DNA from: Streptomyces sp. ISL-10
Lineage (GTDB): Bacteria > Actinomycetota > Actinomycetes > Streptomycetales > Streptomycetaceae
Assembly: GCF_018614575.1 (NCBI RefSeq)
Contig: NZ_JAGGOJ010000033.1
Coordinates: 1 to 64,000, forward strand
Reading direction: 5' to 3'
DNA length: 64,000 nucleotides
Made by a program: the position numbers and the translations under genes. The notes beneath the pieces are model-generated. The model was not told the DNA's origin and did no database searches. It saw nothing but the letters and a program-made list of their open reading frames with translations. Positions 16,219 through 25,735 of this stretch are shown here, piece after piece; the first letter of the stretch is position 1, and each line of letters begins with the position of its first letter.

Positions 16219-16425
16219 TCAGCCCGGAAGCTCCGTGCGCTCCCACCATTCGTAGACGGGCAGCGCCCCCTCGGTGGTCTCCTGCTGCCGCGCGGTGGCC
16301 TTGAAGTGCTCGTAGCCGCCTCGGAACGGGATCTTGAGATCGCCTCCGGTCGTGGAGAGGTCGACGATCCGCTCCGGAAGATCGTCGGGTCCGCCTTCGA
16401 GGACTGCTTTCGTGGTGTCGTTCAT
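16219..16425 (-). CDS. DUF5988 family protein
   Basis: The 68-residue product, MNDTTKAVLEGGPDDLPERIV at the start and GALPVYEWWERTE at the end with a central KIPFRGGYEHF, fits the DUF5988 family as I remember it. These short proteins are found in Streptomyces, often in or near natural-product gene sets; the function is unknown. The ATG at 16425 gives the usual family length. It is flanked by terminator-like hairpins (16518 upstream), so it is a single-gene unit. It lies between the double-glycine peptide gene and the subtilase gene. Confidence 0.75.
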   Translation of the reverse strand: MNDTTKAVLEGGPDDLPERIVDLSTTGGDLKIPFRGGYEHFKATARQQETTEGALPVYEWWERTELPG

Positions 16426-16517
16426 GGCGGAAGTGTCCCCAAAGCCCGGTATCGGCTCGCCGCTGACGCGCCGGTGAGCCCACCGCCACATGGGAGGTCG
16501 GCAGGCGTCCTGTTCCG

Positions 16518-16553
16518 CCGAAGGGCCCCACCACGAACGGTGGGGCCCTTCGG
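16518..16553. terminator. Orphan terminator hairpin of the tRNA-Ser type
   Basis: Inverted repeat CCGAAGGGCCCCACC with a short loop, close to the hairpins following tRNA-Ser(GGA) and its fragment. No tRNA sequence adjoins it here. Confidence 0.65.
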
Positions 16554-16831
16554 TTGATCGCGACTCGCGCGGTCGGGTGCTCTTGCGGTTGTTCTCAGAT
16601 GCCGGCCGGTGCCGGGGTAGGTGTTGCCGAACCAGGCGATACGACGGGTGAGTTCGTCGGCGATGCCGGCGAGGGTGCGACTCATGTCCTCGTGCTGTTC
16701 GCGGAGCAGCCGGGGTTGGCCATGCAGACCTCTCGTGGTCGTGTGTCCAGGGGGCGGGCACCGTCAGGGGGTCCCGTACCCGGCGCGGTCGTTCAGTGGA
16801 GCGCTGCTCGGTGCCTCCGTACAAGTGACTG

Positions 16832-16871
16832 TGGCGTGGGCGCGCACCGGTGCCGGTGCGCGCCCACGCCA
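16832..16871 (-). terminator. Terminator of the subtilase gene
   Basis: Perfect 17-bp inverted repeat TGGCGTGGGCGCGCACC with a 6-nt spacer, 20 nt beyond the protease stop codon. Confidence 0.75.
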
Positions 16872-16890
16872 TGGTGAAGGTGACCCGCCG

Positions 16891-18150
16891 TCAGAAGGAC
16901 GTGAGTTTGAGCAGACGCTCCTTGGTGGTGTCGCCGTCCTCGGAGGGCCAGGTCCAGTCGACGCCTCCGGCGGCCTGCAGAGCCGTCTTGACGCTCTGGG
17001 GCAGTGCGCCGGGGTGGGTGGCCCGGTACAGCGCTGCGCCGCCCGCTACGTGGGGCGCGGCCATCGAGGTGCCGGACAGCGTGGTGTAGCCGCCGCTGTT
17101 GGAGGTGGAGCGGATGCACACGCCTGGCGCGATCAGATCGACATCGGAGCCGTAGTTGGAGAAGTCGGCGAAGGTGTCGTCCTTGTCGCTGCGGCAGGTC
17201 GGCTGGCCGAGGCCTCCCGGCTTGCCGTCGAAGTCGGCCAGGGCGCTGACGGTGATCACCTCGTCGTACGCGGCGGGGACCATGTTCTTGGCGTCGCCGT
17301 GGTCGTTGCCGGCCGCCACGGTGTAGGTGACGCCCTTTGCGACGGAATTGCAGATCGCCCGGTGCATGGCGTCGTTGTTGCTCTTGCCGCAGTTGCCGTC
17401 GTCGGTGCCCGAGCCGCCCAGGCTCATGTTGGCGACCTCGATCTCGTCGGCGTGCTGGGTGACGTGGTCGATGCCGCAGATGACCGCCGCGGTGGTGCCG
17501 CTGCCCAAGGGGTCGAGCACCTGTACCGGCCAGAGCCGGGCGCCCGGTGCCGTACCGACCACCCCGGTGCCGTTGTCCAGGGCGCCGATGGTTCCGGCGA
17601 CATGCGTACCGTGACCGTGCCAGTCGGAGGGGGGCAGGAAGGGCAGCCAGCAGTTCTTGCCGCCGGCCCGGTACACATTGAGGTCGCTGTGGCTCGCGTT
17701 GATCCCGGTGTCGATGACGGCGACATCGGCGTCCACCCGGGTGTCGACGCCGTCGATGGCCGCTGTGGGGCTCTTGTCGGCCTCCACCCGGTCCACACCG
17801 GTCGGGACCGACTGGGCGGTGGCCTGTACGCGCCGGTTGGGCTCCACCGAAAGCACCCGCGGGTCGTCGGCGAGCTCGGCTGCGACGTTCGCGCTCATGG
17901 ACGCGGCGTAGCCGTGGAGTGCGTGGCGGTACACGTGCTGCACATCGGCACCCAGGGTGGTGGCCTGCTCGACAGCCGCTTCCACAGCCGCGTCCATGCC
18001 GCCACCCTCGGGAGCGGCTGTGTCCTTGAGGGTCACGATGTACCCGCCGGGGATCAGGTCGGACCGCGGAGGCGCCTCGGCCGCCGCCGGGGTCAGCGGT
18101 GCGGCCGCGAGAACGAGCGCGAGGAGGGCGACGGGGAAGATTTTGCGCAT
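16891..18150 (-). CDS. Secreted subtilisin-like serine protease (S8)
   Basis: The 419-residue preproprotein has a signal peptide (MRKIFPVALLALVLAAAPLTPA, AEA cleavage near 25), an I9 propeptide domain (YIVTLKD to PRVLSVEPN, about 36-115) that acts as intramolecular chaperone and inhibitor, and a subtilase domain. The triad is complete: Asp in VAVIDTGI (about 143), His in HGHGTHVAGTIG (about 178) and Ser in GTSMAAPHVAG (about 360). Paired cysteines suggest disulphides. There is no C-terminal extension. The ATG at 18150 was chosen because the signal peptide begins there. It could be a nutritional protease or could process exported peptides such as the product of 15618-15833; only proximity supports the latter. 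Confidence 0.93.
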   Translation of the reverse strand: MRKIFPVALLALVLAAAPLTPAAAEAPPRSDLIPGGYIVTLKDTAAPEGGGMDAAVEAAVEQATTLGADVQHVYRHALHGYAASMSANVAAELADDPRVLSVEPNRRVQATAQSVPTGVDRVEADKSPTAAIDGVDTRVDADVAVIDTGINASHSDLNVYRAGGKNCWLPFLPPSDWHGHGTHVAGTIGALDNGTGVVGTAPGARLWPVQVLDPLGSGTTAAVICGIDHVTQHADEIEVANMSLGGSGTDDGNCGKSNNDAMHRAICNSVAKGVTYTVAAGNDHGDAKNMVPAAYDEVITVSALADFDGKPGGLGQPTCRSDKDDTFADFSNYGSDVDLIAPGVCIRSTSNSGGYTTLSGTSMAAPHVAGGAALYRATHPGALPQSVKTALQAAGGVDWTWPSEDGDTTKERLLKLTSF

Positions 18151-18510
18151 CCCAGACCTTTCTTGAGGACACTGGAAATGAGAGTCAACGAGGTGTTTCC
18201 AGATAAGTTTTCGTAGCGTGTACGCTTCGCTACTGCGCTCACAGCTAGCAGGTTCGCGACGGCGGCGGCAGGACGACATCCGGCGTTCACCGGATTCCCT
18301 GACCATCTGTCAACCATGTGGTCCTGTGCGGCCCTCGCTCCCGGTCGCAGCCCGCCACCCTCAGCCTCGTTGTGAGAGCCCTCTGCCCACGGCGGCGTCG
18401 ACACCGCATGTCATGGGCTACGTCTTGTATCTGGTGCGCTCGCTTCAGCCGCGCGGCCGGCGGAGGCGGCGACCGTTCTCACGACGTCCGGGACGCCGAC
18501 CCGCCGAAGG

Positions 18511-18614
18511 GGCAACTGAGACGGAGAACCTCGAAGGGCCCCACCGCGAACGGTGGGGCCCTTCGACCTCGTGCCCGGTGAGGCACTGGCGGAGGATGCG
18601 AGATTCGAACTGTG
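18511..18614 (-). repeat. Direct repeat: tRNA-Ser(GGA) 3' end plus terminator (att-like)
   Basis: The block from CTGAGACGGA through the terminator hairpin, the 20-odd nt spacer, the encoded CCA, the acceptor strand GGAGGAT and the T-arm AGATTCGAACT is repeated at 21245-21345 next to the intact tRNA gene, with only a few differences. Similarity stops inside the T arm, leaving no functional tRNA. The position, downstream of the tRNA's 3' end, is what integration into a tRNA gene leaves behind; a decayed tandem tRNA duplication is the alternative. Confidence 0.75.
18532..18565 (-). terminator. Terminator copy beside the tRNA-Ser fragment
   Basis: Perfect 15-bp inverted repeat CGAAGGGCCCCACCG with a 4-nt loop, matching the one at 21262-21295. 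Confidence 0.7.
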
Positions 18615-18754
18615 AGTGGCGCTCCTTGCCTCAACGCGGGGCGCGCCCCGCTCTCTGCGGGGAGGTGGGGAGCCTTCTCACTGACTGTCACACCACTACG
18701 TCCGCGCCGCCCAACCCGAAATGTTTCACCATCGACCCCACCCAGGCGTGAGCC

Positions 18755-19108
18755 TTACCGACGCCGCTGGCCAAGGACACAGAACTCATTACCTTCGGGG
18801 TCTGCCAGAACAACCCACGATTGATCACCCTGGCCAATATCAACACGCTGCGCGCCATGAGCCACCAGACGAGCCACCTCGGCGTCCTGGTCATCAGGCC
18901 TGAAGTCGAGGTGCAGGCGGCTCTTGACCTTCTTGCTCTCATCAAGCCGGACGAAGTCCAACCCCGGCAGGCGATCCGGCTCCGGGCGGATCTCGAACTC
19001 CTCATCGGAGGAGTGGACCACAACCCAGCCAAGAGCCGTAGCCCACCACTGCCCCAAGGCCACCGGATCTACCGAGTGAACGATTACCTGTTCCCATTCC
19101 AAGGTCAT
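18755..19108 (-). CDS. VOC family protein, lower-GC codon use
   Basis: The 117-residue protein has the glyoxalase-like fold: LEWEQVIVHSVDPVALGQWWATALGW at the start in two pieces and DPEGNEFCVLG near the C-terminus, where the Glu is a usual metal ligand. It resembles the small Glyoxalase_6-type proteins of actinobacteria; substrate unknown. Third positions include many A/T (GGT AAT, CAA, CGT, GTT), unlike flanking genes, which suggests acquisition. It lies between the tRNA-Ser fragment and the intact tRNA-Ser(GGA), inside the possible inserted segment. The ATG at 19108 fits the family start. Confidence 0.82.
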   Translation of the reverse strand: MTLEWEQVIVHSVDPVALGQWWATALGWVVVHSSDEEFEIRPEPDRLPGLDFVRLDESKKVKSRLHLDFRPDDQDAEVARLVAHGAQRVDIGQGDQSWVVLADPEGNEFCVLGQRRR

Positions 19109-19406
19109 CCGCCGAGCCTAGACCTGCCAGGGCTTCGAAAAACAGGCGCTCGGGCCTCCCTCATCGGGCTGAACCCGAGCGCCTTCCCCCTCGCGGAGCC
19201 ACCGCCACCCGCGGGTTCGGCACCCACCAGCGTTCAGATTCCGCGAACCCGCTGATTTCGGTGCACCGGTGGCGGCTCGCTCCGGACGGCTACGCCCCGC
19301 CGCGACCTCCGCGCCCTGGGGCTGCGGCCCGGTGCTCCCTGGTCGCGATGCTCCAACGAGCGGTCTGCCGACCCTGGACCGCCGTGCCTGAGCTGCCGCC
19401 CGTCCG

Positions 19407-20300
19407 CTACTGGCGCCGGAGCAGGGTGATCGCGCCCGCCGTGTCCTCGTCGGCGTGCGCGGCCCCGTCGGCGGCCAGGCGGCGCCGCATCAGCTCGAAG
19501 TAGGGGCTGATCAACTCCGTGCTGACCCCCTGCTCCTCCGCGGTGCGCAGCAGCGTCCCGGTGGCTGCCACCTGCATGGCGAGGTTCGACGCCACACCGG
19601 TGGCGAAGTCGCCCGAGGTCAGCCGCTCGGCCGCGTTGCCCACGAAGAAGCCCATCGCGCGCAGCCACTCCGACAGCAGCGGGGCCAGGTCCTTCGGGGA
19701 GATGTCCTCGCCCTCGATGAGCGCGAAGGCGTGCGAGATGCCGGCGAACATCCCGTACATCCCGCTGAGCAGTGCCACGTCGTGCAGGGCGGCGTGGCCC
19801 GGGTTCTCGCCGACGAACCGGGCCGGGGCAGGGACCTCCAGCACGGCCCGGTGGGTGTCGAACAGGGCCCGGGAGCCACTGTAGAAGACATAGCCGCCGG
19901 CTTCGGGTGCGCCGACCATCACCGGGGTGGCCATGATCCCGGCGTCCACGAAGCGGGCGCCGCGGGCCTCGGCCCAGGCCGCGCGGGCTCGGCCCTCGCC
20001 CGGGGTGCCGGTGGTGAGGTTGACCAGGTCCTTGCCGGCCAGGTCGGTGCCGTCCAGAGCCGAGCCGACGCTGGCATCGTCCAGCAGGCACACCACGACG
20101 AGGTCGTTCGCGGCCACCGCCTCGGCGGGGCTCGTGGCGATGAGGGCGCCTTCGGTGGCGAGGGCTTCGGCCTTGGCGGCGGTGCGGTTCCAGACGGTCA
20201 GGGAGTGGCCGGCGGCGAGCCAGGTGCGGGCCAGGGCGGTGCCCATGTCGCCGAGGCCGAGAAGGGTGAGGGAGCGCTGTGCAACGTTCGTGTCGGTCAT
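19407..20300 (-). CDS. NAD(P)-binding 6PGDH-type reductase (imine-reductase-like)
   Basis: The 297-residue protein has a Rossmann motif LLGLGDMGTALA (residues about 13-24), the NRTAAK cofactor-phosphate loop that suggests NADPH, the LTTGTPGEGR segment and FVDAGIMATPVMVG, followed by an all-helical dimerisation domain. This is the beta-hydroxyacid dehydrogenase/imine reductase group; the position usually holding the catalytic Lys cannot be assigned with certainty, so imine reductase-like is preferred. The ATG at 20300 gives the motif at the normal distance. It is divergent from an HxlR regulator 97 nt away, which very likely controls it. Confidence 0.9.
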   Translation of the reverse strand: MTDTNVAQRSLTLLGLGDMGTALARTWLAAGHSLTVWNRTAAKAEALATEGALIATSPAEAVAANDLVVVCLLDDASVGSALDGTDLAGKDLVNLTTGTPGEGRARAAWAEARGARFVDAGIMATPVMVGAPEAGGYVFYSGSRALFDTHRAVLEVPAPARFVGENPGHAALHDVALLSGMYGMFAGISHAFALIEGEDISPKDLAPLLSEWLRAMGFFVGNAAERLTSGDFATGVASNLAMQVAATGTLLRTAEEQGVSTELISPYFELMRRRLAADGAAHADEDTAGAITLLRRQ

Positions 20301-20358
20301 GACGTTCAGACTGGTAGCGGGCCGAAAGGTCCTCAAGTACGCACTATGGAGTGGGTGG

Positions 20359-20372
20359 TTACTTCAAAGTGA
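20359..20372. promoter_or_regulatory. Candidate HxlR operator
   Basis: TTACTTCAAAGTGA is a near-perfect palindrome (TNACTT-N2-AAGTNA) midway between the divergent reductase and hxlR-type genes, the form and place expected for an HxlR-family binding site. Confidence 0.5.
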
Positions 20373-20397
20373 GTGAACACGTGGGGAGGGGTGCGTG

Positions 20398-20742
20398 ATG
20401 GCGGGAACGCGGAGGCCCGGGGCGGACCACTGCGGTGTGGCCGCGGCGATGTCCGTGATCGACGGCAAGTGGAAGGTGTCGCTCCTGTGGGAGCTGGACC
20501 AGCGGCCGCGCCGCTTCGGTGAACTGCGGCGGCTGGTCCCCGGGGTGTCGGAGAAGGTGCTCGCCGCCCACCTGCGCGAGCTGGAGACGGACGGCCTGGT
20601 GCACCGCGAGGCCTACGACGAGGTTCCGCCGCGCGTGGAGTACTCCCTGACCCCGCTGGGCCACACCCTCAATACGGCCCTGGAGCCCCTCGGGGAGTGG
20701 GGGAGCAGGCACCTCCTCCCGGGCGGGGCGGCGTCCGCCTAG
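20398..20742 (+). CDS. HxlR family winged-helix regulator
   Basis: The 114-residue protein starts MAGTRRPGADHCGVAAAMSVIDGKW in two parts; the conserved Cys precedes the GKWKVSLLWEL helix that opens the HxlR domain, followed by the RFGELRRLVPGVSEKVLAAHLRELE recognition region and the wing VEYSLTPLG. In some members the Cys senses electrophiles or oxidants. It is transcribed divergently from the NAD(P)-binding reductase gene, a common pairing in which the regulator controls the reductase. I prefer the ATG at 20398, 7 nt after GGGGAGGG; a GTG one codon earlier is possible. Confidence 0.9.
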   Translation: MAGTRRPGADHCGVAAAMSVIDGKWKVSLLWELDQRPRRFGELRRLVPGVSEKVLAAHLRELETDGLVHREAYDEVPPRVEYSLTPLGHTLNTALEPLGEWGSRHLLPGGAASA

Positions 20743-21319
20743 CCAGGCCCCCTTGGCTTCGGATCGGGATGTCGGTGACTGGGGGTACCTTCCTGCTCGG
20801 ATGAGCCGGTTCGAAGTTCCCGACGAGGTGCACGGCGACCAAGGGGGCCAGATAGGGGTCCCCGGATCCTCGCGTTCCCTGGATGCCGAATGGCTCCGAT
20901 CCACCCCTCTCACAACCTTCTGATCCGCAGCTAGCCGGATCGGTCAGCGACGGCCACACCGGCCGCTACGAGGCCCGGAGGGCCGGTAGCGGCCGGGGCG
21001 GTTGCTGGGGTTGCGGTAGGAAGCTGCTGTGCCGGGCGCGGTAGCTACCCCGCTCGTTCGACGGTCAAGTCGCTGCGAGCGGGTTCGGCTTGCCACATCG
21101 CGGCCGCTGAGGGTAGGACTCGATGAAGCGACGCATCTCTCCGAGCGCGGCAGTCCTTGAAACGCCGATCTCGTCGTAGTCGAAACCGGTGTCTTGAGGT
21201 CGGCGACGCGCTCTGGGAGTCGCCGAAGACGAGCTGAGACGGAAACTGAGACGGACAACGTCGAAGGGCCCCACCGCAAGCGGTGGGGCCCTTCGACTTC
21301 GTGCCCGGTGAGGCACTGG
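20743..21319. other. Gene-free region upstream of tRNA-Ser(GGA) 3' end
   Basis: About 575 nt. It holds a perfect 11-bp inverted repeat CCGGCCGCTAC (20959-20969 and 20986-20996) and the tRNA terminator. A minus-strand frame at about 21065-21210 reads DTGFDYDEIGVSRTAALGEM and may be the C-terminal remnant of a lost gene, but I could not assign a family. Confidence 0.45.
21262..21295 (-). terminator. Terminator of tRNA-Ser(GGA)
   Basis: Perfect 15-bp inverted repeat CGAAGGGCCCCACCG, loop CAAG, 22 nt beyond the encoded CCA. Confidence 0.75.
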
Positions 21320-21404
21320 CGGAGGATACGAGATTCGAACTCGTGAGGGGTTGCCCCCAACACGCTTTCCAAGCGTGCGCCCTAGGCCACTAGGCGAATC
21401 CTCC
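21320..21404 (-). tRNA. tRNA-Ser(GGA)
   Basis: Class II tRNA on the minus strand: acceptor GGAGGAT/ATCCTCC with G discriminator, long variable arm, T loop GTTCGAATC and anticodon GGA in CTTGGAAAG. CCA is encoded just after it (21317-21319). Its 3' end and terminator are copied at 18511-18614. Confidence 0.95.
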
Positions 21405-21505
21405 GCCGCAAACAATACAAGACGTTGAGGAGTGCTCGCGAACCCGTTCCCCTCGCCTCGGGACCGGGGCCCGAGCACCCCCGTCCATCGGGTAACCTGG
21501 GCGCA

Positions 21506-21591
21506 GCCCCTCACGTGGCGCTATCTGACTGAACTCCCCCAGGGCCGGAAGGCAGCAAGGGTAGGTCGGCTCTGGCGGGTGCGTGGGGGGC
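21506..21591 (+). ncRNA. ffs: Signal recognition particle RNA (4.5S/small SRP RNA)
   Basis: The apical domain shows the SRP signature: CAGGGCCGGAAGGCAGCAAGGG, where the GGAA tetraloop and the AGCA asymmetric loop that binds Ffh are recognisable. Outer strands GCCCCTCACG and CGTGGGGGGC pair to close the hairpin. The RNA targets nascent membrane and secreted proteins with Ffh. Its place just before dnaX agrees with many actinobacterial genomes. Ends are estimated from the stem. Confidence 0.9.
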
Positions 21592-21681
21592 GCTTGCGTG
21601 TGCGGGTGGTGGTGCGTGGTCGCCCCGGAGCGCAGGCCGTCGCCGGATCTCGGGGCGGCTTCGAATGTCGGTGGGCCCCGA

Positions 21682-21694
21682 TAACCTCGTAAGC
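21682..21694 (+). promoter_or_regulatory. Putative -10 box of leaderless dnaX
   Basis: TAACCT at 21682-21687 lies 7 nt before the GTG of dnaX. A weak -35 CTTCGA is 17 nt upstream. No Shine-Dalgarno is present. Confidence 0.45.
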
Positions 21695-24010
21695 GTGTCG
21701 TCCCTTGCGCTGTACCGCCGCTATCGCCCCGAGTCGTTCGCCGAGGTCATCGGGCAGGAGCATGTCACCGACCCGTTGCAGCAGGCCCTGCGGAACAACC
21801 GGGTCAATCACGCGTACCTGTTCAGCGGACCGCGTGGCTGCGGCAAGACGACCAGCGCCCGCATCCTCGCCCGCTGTCTGAACTGCGCGAAGGGTCCGAC
21901 GCCGACGCCCTGCGGTGAGTGCCAGTCCTGCCTCGACCTCGCGCGCAACGGCCCCGGTTCGATCGACGTCATCGAGATCGACGCCGCATCCCACGGAGGC
22001 GTGGACGACGCCCGTGACCTGCGCGAGAAGGCGTTCTTCGGGCCGGCGAGCAGCCGCTACAAGATCTACATCATCGACGAGGCCCACATGGTCACCTCGG
22101 CGGGCTTCAACGCTCTGCTGAAGGTGGTCGAGGAGCCTCCGGAGCATCTGAAGTTCATCTTCGCGACGACCGAGCCCGAGAAGGTCATCGGGACCATCCG
22201 GTCAAGGACGCATCACTACCCGTTCCGCCTGGTGCCGCCCGGCACGCTCCGGGAGTACCTGGCGGACGTGTGCGGGCACGAGGGCATCCCCGTCGAGGAC
22301 GGCGTGCTGCCGCTCGTCGTGCGTGCCGGAGGCGGGTCGGTGCGTGACTCCATGTCCGTCATGGACCAGCTGCTGGCGGGCGCGGCCGAGGACGGTGTGA
22401 CATATGCCATGGCGACCGCTCTCCTCGGCTACACGGACGGGTCGCTGCTCGACTCGATCGTGGACGCCTTCGCCTCGGGTGACGGCGCCGCGGCCTTCGA
22501 GGTCGTCGACCGCGTCATCGAGGGCGGGAACGACCCGCGCAGGTTCGTCGCCGACCTGCTGGAGCGGCTGCGGGACCTGGTGATCCTGGCGGCCGTGCCG
22601 GACGCGGGGACGAAGGGCCTGATCGACGCCCCTGTCGACGTGGTGGAACGCATGCAGGCGCAGGCGTCGGTTTTGGGCGCGGCCGAGCTCAGCCGCGCCG
22701 CCGACCTGGTGAACACCGGTCTGACCGAGATGCGGGGCGCCACATCGCCGCGGCTCCAGCTGGAGCTGATCTGCGCCCGCGTGCTGCTGCCCGCCGCTTT
22801 CGACGACGAGCGGTCCGTGCAGGCCCGGCTGGACCGGCTGGAGCGCGGCGCGACGTTCTCGACGGGCGGCCAGGGGCCCGCGATGGGGTACGTCCCCGGG
22901 CCCGATGCGCAGGCACATGTGCCCGCCCCGACCGCGGGCGGCCCGGCCGCGGCGCGCGCCGCCGTACGGCCGGAGGCCGTCCCAGCTGCCCAGGCACCGG
23001 CCCAGGCACCCGCCCCGGCCCCGGCACCCGCCCCCGCAGCCCAGGCCTCCGCGCCCGAGCCGGCCGCCCCGGAGCAGGCCCCGCAGCCGCCCGTGCCGGC
23101 CTCTTCCGCGCCCGCCCGTCCCGGTGCCTGGCCGGGCTCGGCCGGTGCCGGCGGAGCGCAGGAGACCCCGCGGCGGCCCGGCGGCTGGCCCACGACCTCG
23201 GCCCCCGGCCAGGGCCAGGGCGCACCGCCCGCCGCGGCGCCCCAGGCGCCGGCTCCGCAGCCCGCGCCCGCCGCGGCTCCCGCCGCTGCCGCGCCCGCGC
23301 CGGGACCGGTCATGTCCCAGGGCGCCGGCCAGGTGCGGAACATGTGGCCGGACATCCTGGAGGCCGTCAAGAACCGCCGCCGCTTCACCTGGATCCTGCT
23401 GAGCCAGAACGCGCAGGTGGCGGGCTTCGACGGCACGACCCTCCAGCTCGGCTTCATCAACGCCGGAGCCCGGGACAACTTCGCGAGCAGTGGAAGCGAG
23501 GAGGTCCTGAAACAGGCGCTCGCCGAGCAGTTCAACGTGCAGTGGAAGGTCGAGGCGATCGTCGACCCGTCCGGCGGCGTGGGCGGAGGCCCGGGCGGCG
23601 TCCAGCCTCCCGGCGGCTCCGGAGGTTACGGCGCGCAGCCAGGCCCCGGCGGCCAGTCAGCTTCCGGCGGCTACGGCGGTCCCGGCGGCAGCGGCCAGAG
23701 CGGCTACGGTCAGGGCAGGCCGCCCGCCGCCGCGCCGGCCGCGCCCTCCCCGGCAGCTCCCGCACCCCGGCCCGCCCAGTCGGACCGGCCCGGGCAGGCA
23801 CCCGCCCAGGCGGCCTCGCCGCCGCACCCCGCCCCCGAGCTCGCACGCCCGGCGGACACGTACAGCCCGCCCCCGCCCACGCCGGTCTCCCTGGAGGACG
23901 ACGTCCCGGAGGAGGACGATCCGGACCTCGTCGACTCGGCGCTCTCCGGGCACGACCTGATCGTGCGCGAGCTCGGCGCCACGGTCGTGGAGGAATATAC
24001 GAACGAGTAG
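21695..24010 (+). CDS. dnaX: DNA polymerase III subunit gamma/tau
   Basis: DnaX is the AAA+ motor of the clamp loader. The 771-residue protein has Walker A GPRGCGKT (45-52), the zinc module with Cys 61, 64, 73, 76 and 79 (CLNC and CGECQSC), the Walker B IIDEAHM (about 127) and sensor FATTEPEK. Domain III spans roughly 240-370. From about 395 to 560 there is an Ala/Pro-rich linker, a short folded segment (QVRNMWPDILEAVKNRRRFTWILL, about 550-640) like the tau domain, then a Gly/Pro-rich tail. I chose the GTG at 21695 because the family begins SSLALYRRYRP and a TANNNT box lies 7 nt upstream; an ATG at 21665 would add ten residues. Confidence 0.96.
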   Translation: MSSLALYRRYRPESFAEVIGQEHVTDPLQQALRNNRVNHAYLFSGPRGCGKTTSARILARCLNCAKGPTPTPCGECQSCLDLARNGPGSIDVIEIDAASHGGVDDARDLREKAFFGPASSRYKIYIIDEAHMVTSAGFNALLKVVEEPPEHLKFIFATTEPEKVIGTIRSRTHHYPFRLVPPGTLREYLADVCGHEGIPVEDGVLPLVVRAGGGSVRDSMSVMDQLLAGAAEDGVTYAMATALLGYTDGSLLDSIVDAFASGDGAAAFEVVDRVIEGGNDPRRFVADLLERLRDLVILAAVPDAGTKGLIDAPVDVVERMQAQASVLGAAELSRAADLVNTGLTEMRGATSPRLQLELICARVLLPAAFDDERSVQARLDRLERGATFSTGGQGPAMGYVPGPDAQAHVPAPTAGGPAAARAAVRPEAVPAAQAPAQAPAPAPAPAPAAQASAPEPAAPEQAPQPPVPASSAPARPGAWPGSAGAGGAQETPRRPGGWPTTSAPGQGQGAPPAAAPQAPAPQPAPAAAPAAAAPAPGPVMSQGAGQVRNMWPDILEAVKNRRRFTWILLSQNAQVAGFDGTTLQLGFINAGARDNFASSGSEEVLKQALAEQFNVQWKVEAIVDPSGGVGGGPGGVQPPGGSGGYGAQPGPGGQSASGGYGGPGGSGQSGYGQGRPPAAAPAAPSPAAPAPRPAQSDRPGQAPAQAASPPHPAPELARPADTYSPPPPTPVSLEDDVPEEDDPDLVDSALSGHDLIVRELGATVVEEYTNE

Positions 24011-24058
24011 CGGGCCTGCCCTCGGAGGCCCGTACGACGACTTCCGGCGGACGGCGGT

Positions 24059-24071
24059 TAGGCTGGCGCCC
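24059..24071 (+). promoter_or_regulatory. Putative -10 box of leaderless purD
   Basis: TAGGCT at 24059-24064 lies 7 nt before the GTG of purD; no Shine-Dalgarno and no clear -35. Confidence 0.4.
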
Positions 24072-25322
<1,251 letters not shown>

Positions 25323-25735
25323 CGACAGAACCGGCGGGCCGGCCGGTCCCTTGGCGCCCGCACACGACGCACCTTCCTTCCGGACGGGGCCCGACGCACT
25401 CCGCGCCGGCCCCCGTCCGCGGCCGTACGCCCGGCCCCCTAGGCCCGGGAACCGGTCGGGCCGGCTCATCCTGGACCCGTAGGCCTACGGGTCCGGGCCC
25501 GGGACCCGTACGCCCGGACCGCGTCCATACGCCCCCGGAAACCGGCCGATCCTTTGCCCAAAGCCATTCCATCGAGTGATGGCTGAGCCATCCGGATGAC
25601 GGTCGCCGAAGCCCCAACTAGGGTGCGGCGCAAGGGTTCCGGCACTTGGCCCACCGGCATTGCGATGTCAGTGGGCGGTGCCACAGTGGGGGAGTGACCA
25701 ACACCGTCGCAGGGCAGAGGGGGTGACGTCCGGTC
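25323..25735. other. Intergenic region downstream of purD
   Basis: About 410 nt without a gene. Repeated GACCCGTACGCCCGG-like tracts lie at 25420-25520, and adjacent small inverted repeats CCATC-GAGT-GATGG (25568-25581) and GATGGC-TGA-GCCATC (25577-25591) overlap in a locally AT-richer patch that may hold the promoter of the next gene. Confidence 0.45.

Larger units (their letters stand above)
16426..16890. other. Intergenic region with two hairpins and a possible gene remnant
   Basis: It includes the hairpins at 16518-16553 and 16832-16871. On the minus strand around 16575-16730 a frame reads GLHGQPRLLREQHEDMSRTLAGIADELTRR in pieces that look protein-like (amphipathic helix), but it lacks a clear start and stop, so it may be a remnant. 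Confidence 0.4.
18151..18754. other. Gene-free region containing a tRNA-Ser fragment
   Basis: About 600 nt with no supportable gene. It holds a terminator hairpin (18532-18565) and a copy of the 3' end of tRNA-Ser(GGA) (18587-18614). A small stem GTAGCG...CGCTAC lies near 18214-18234 in the subtilase promoter region. Confidence 0.5.
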
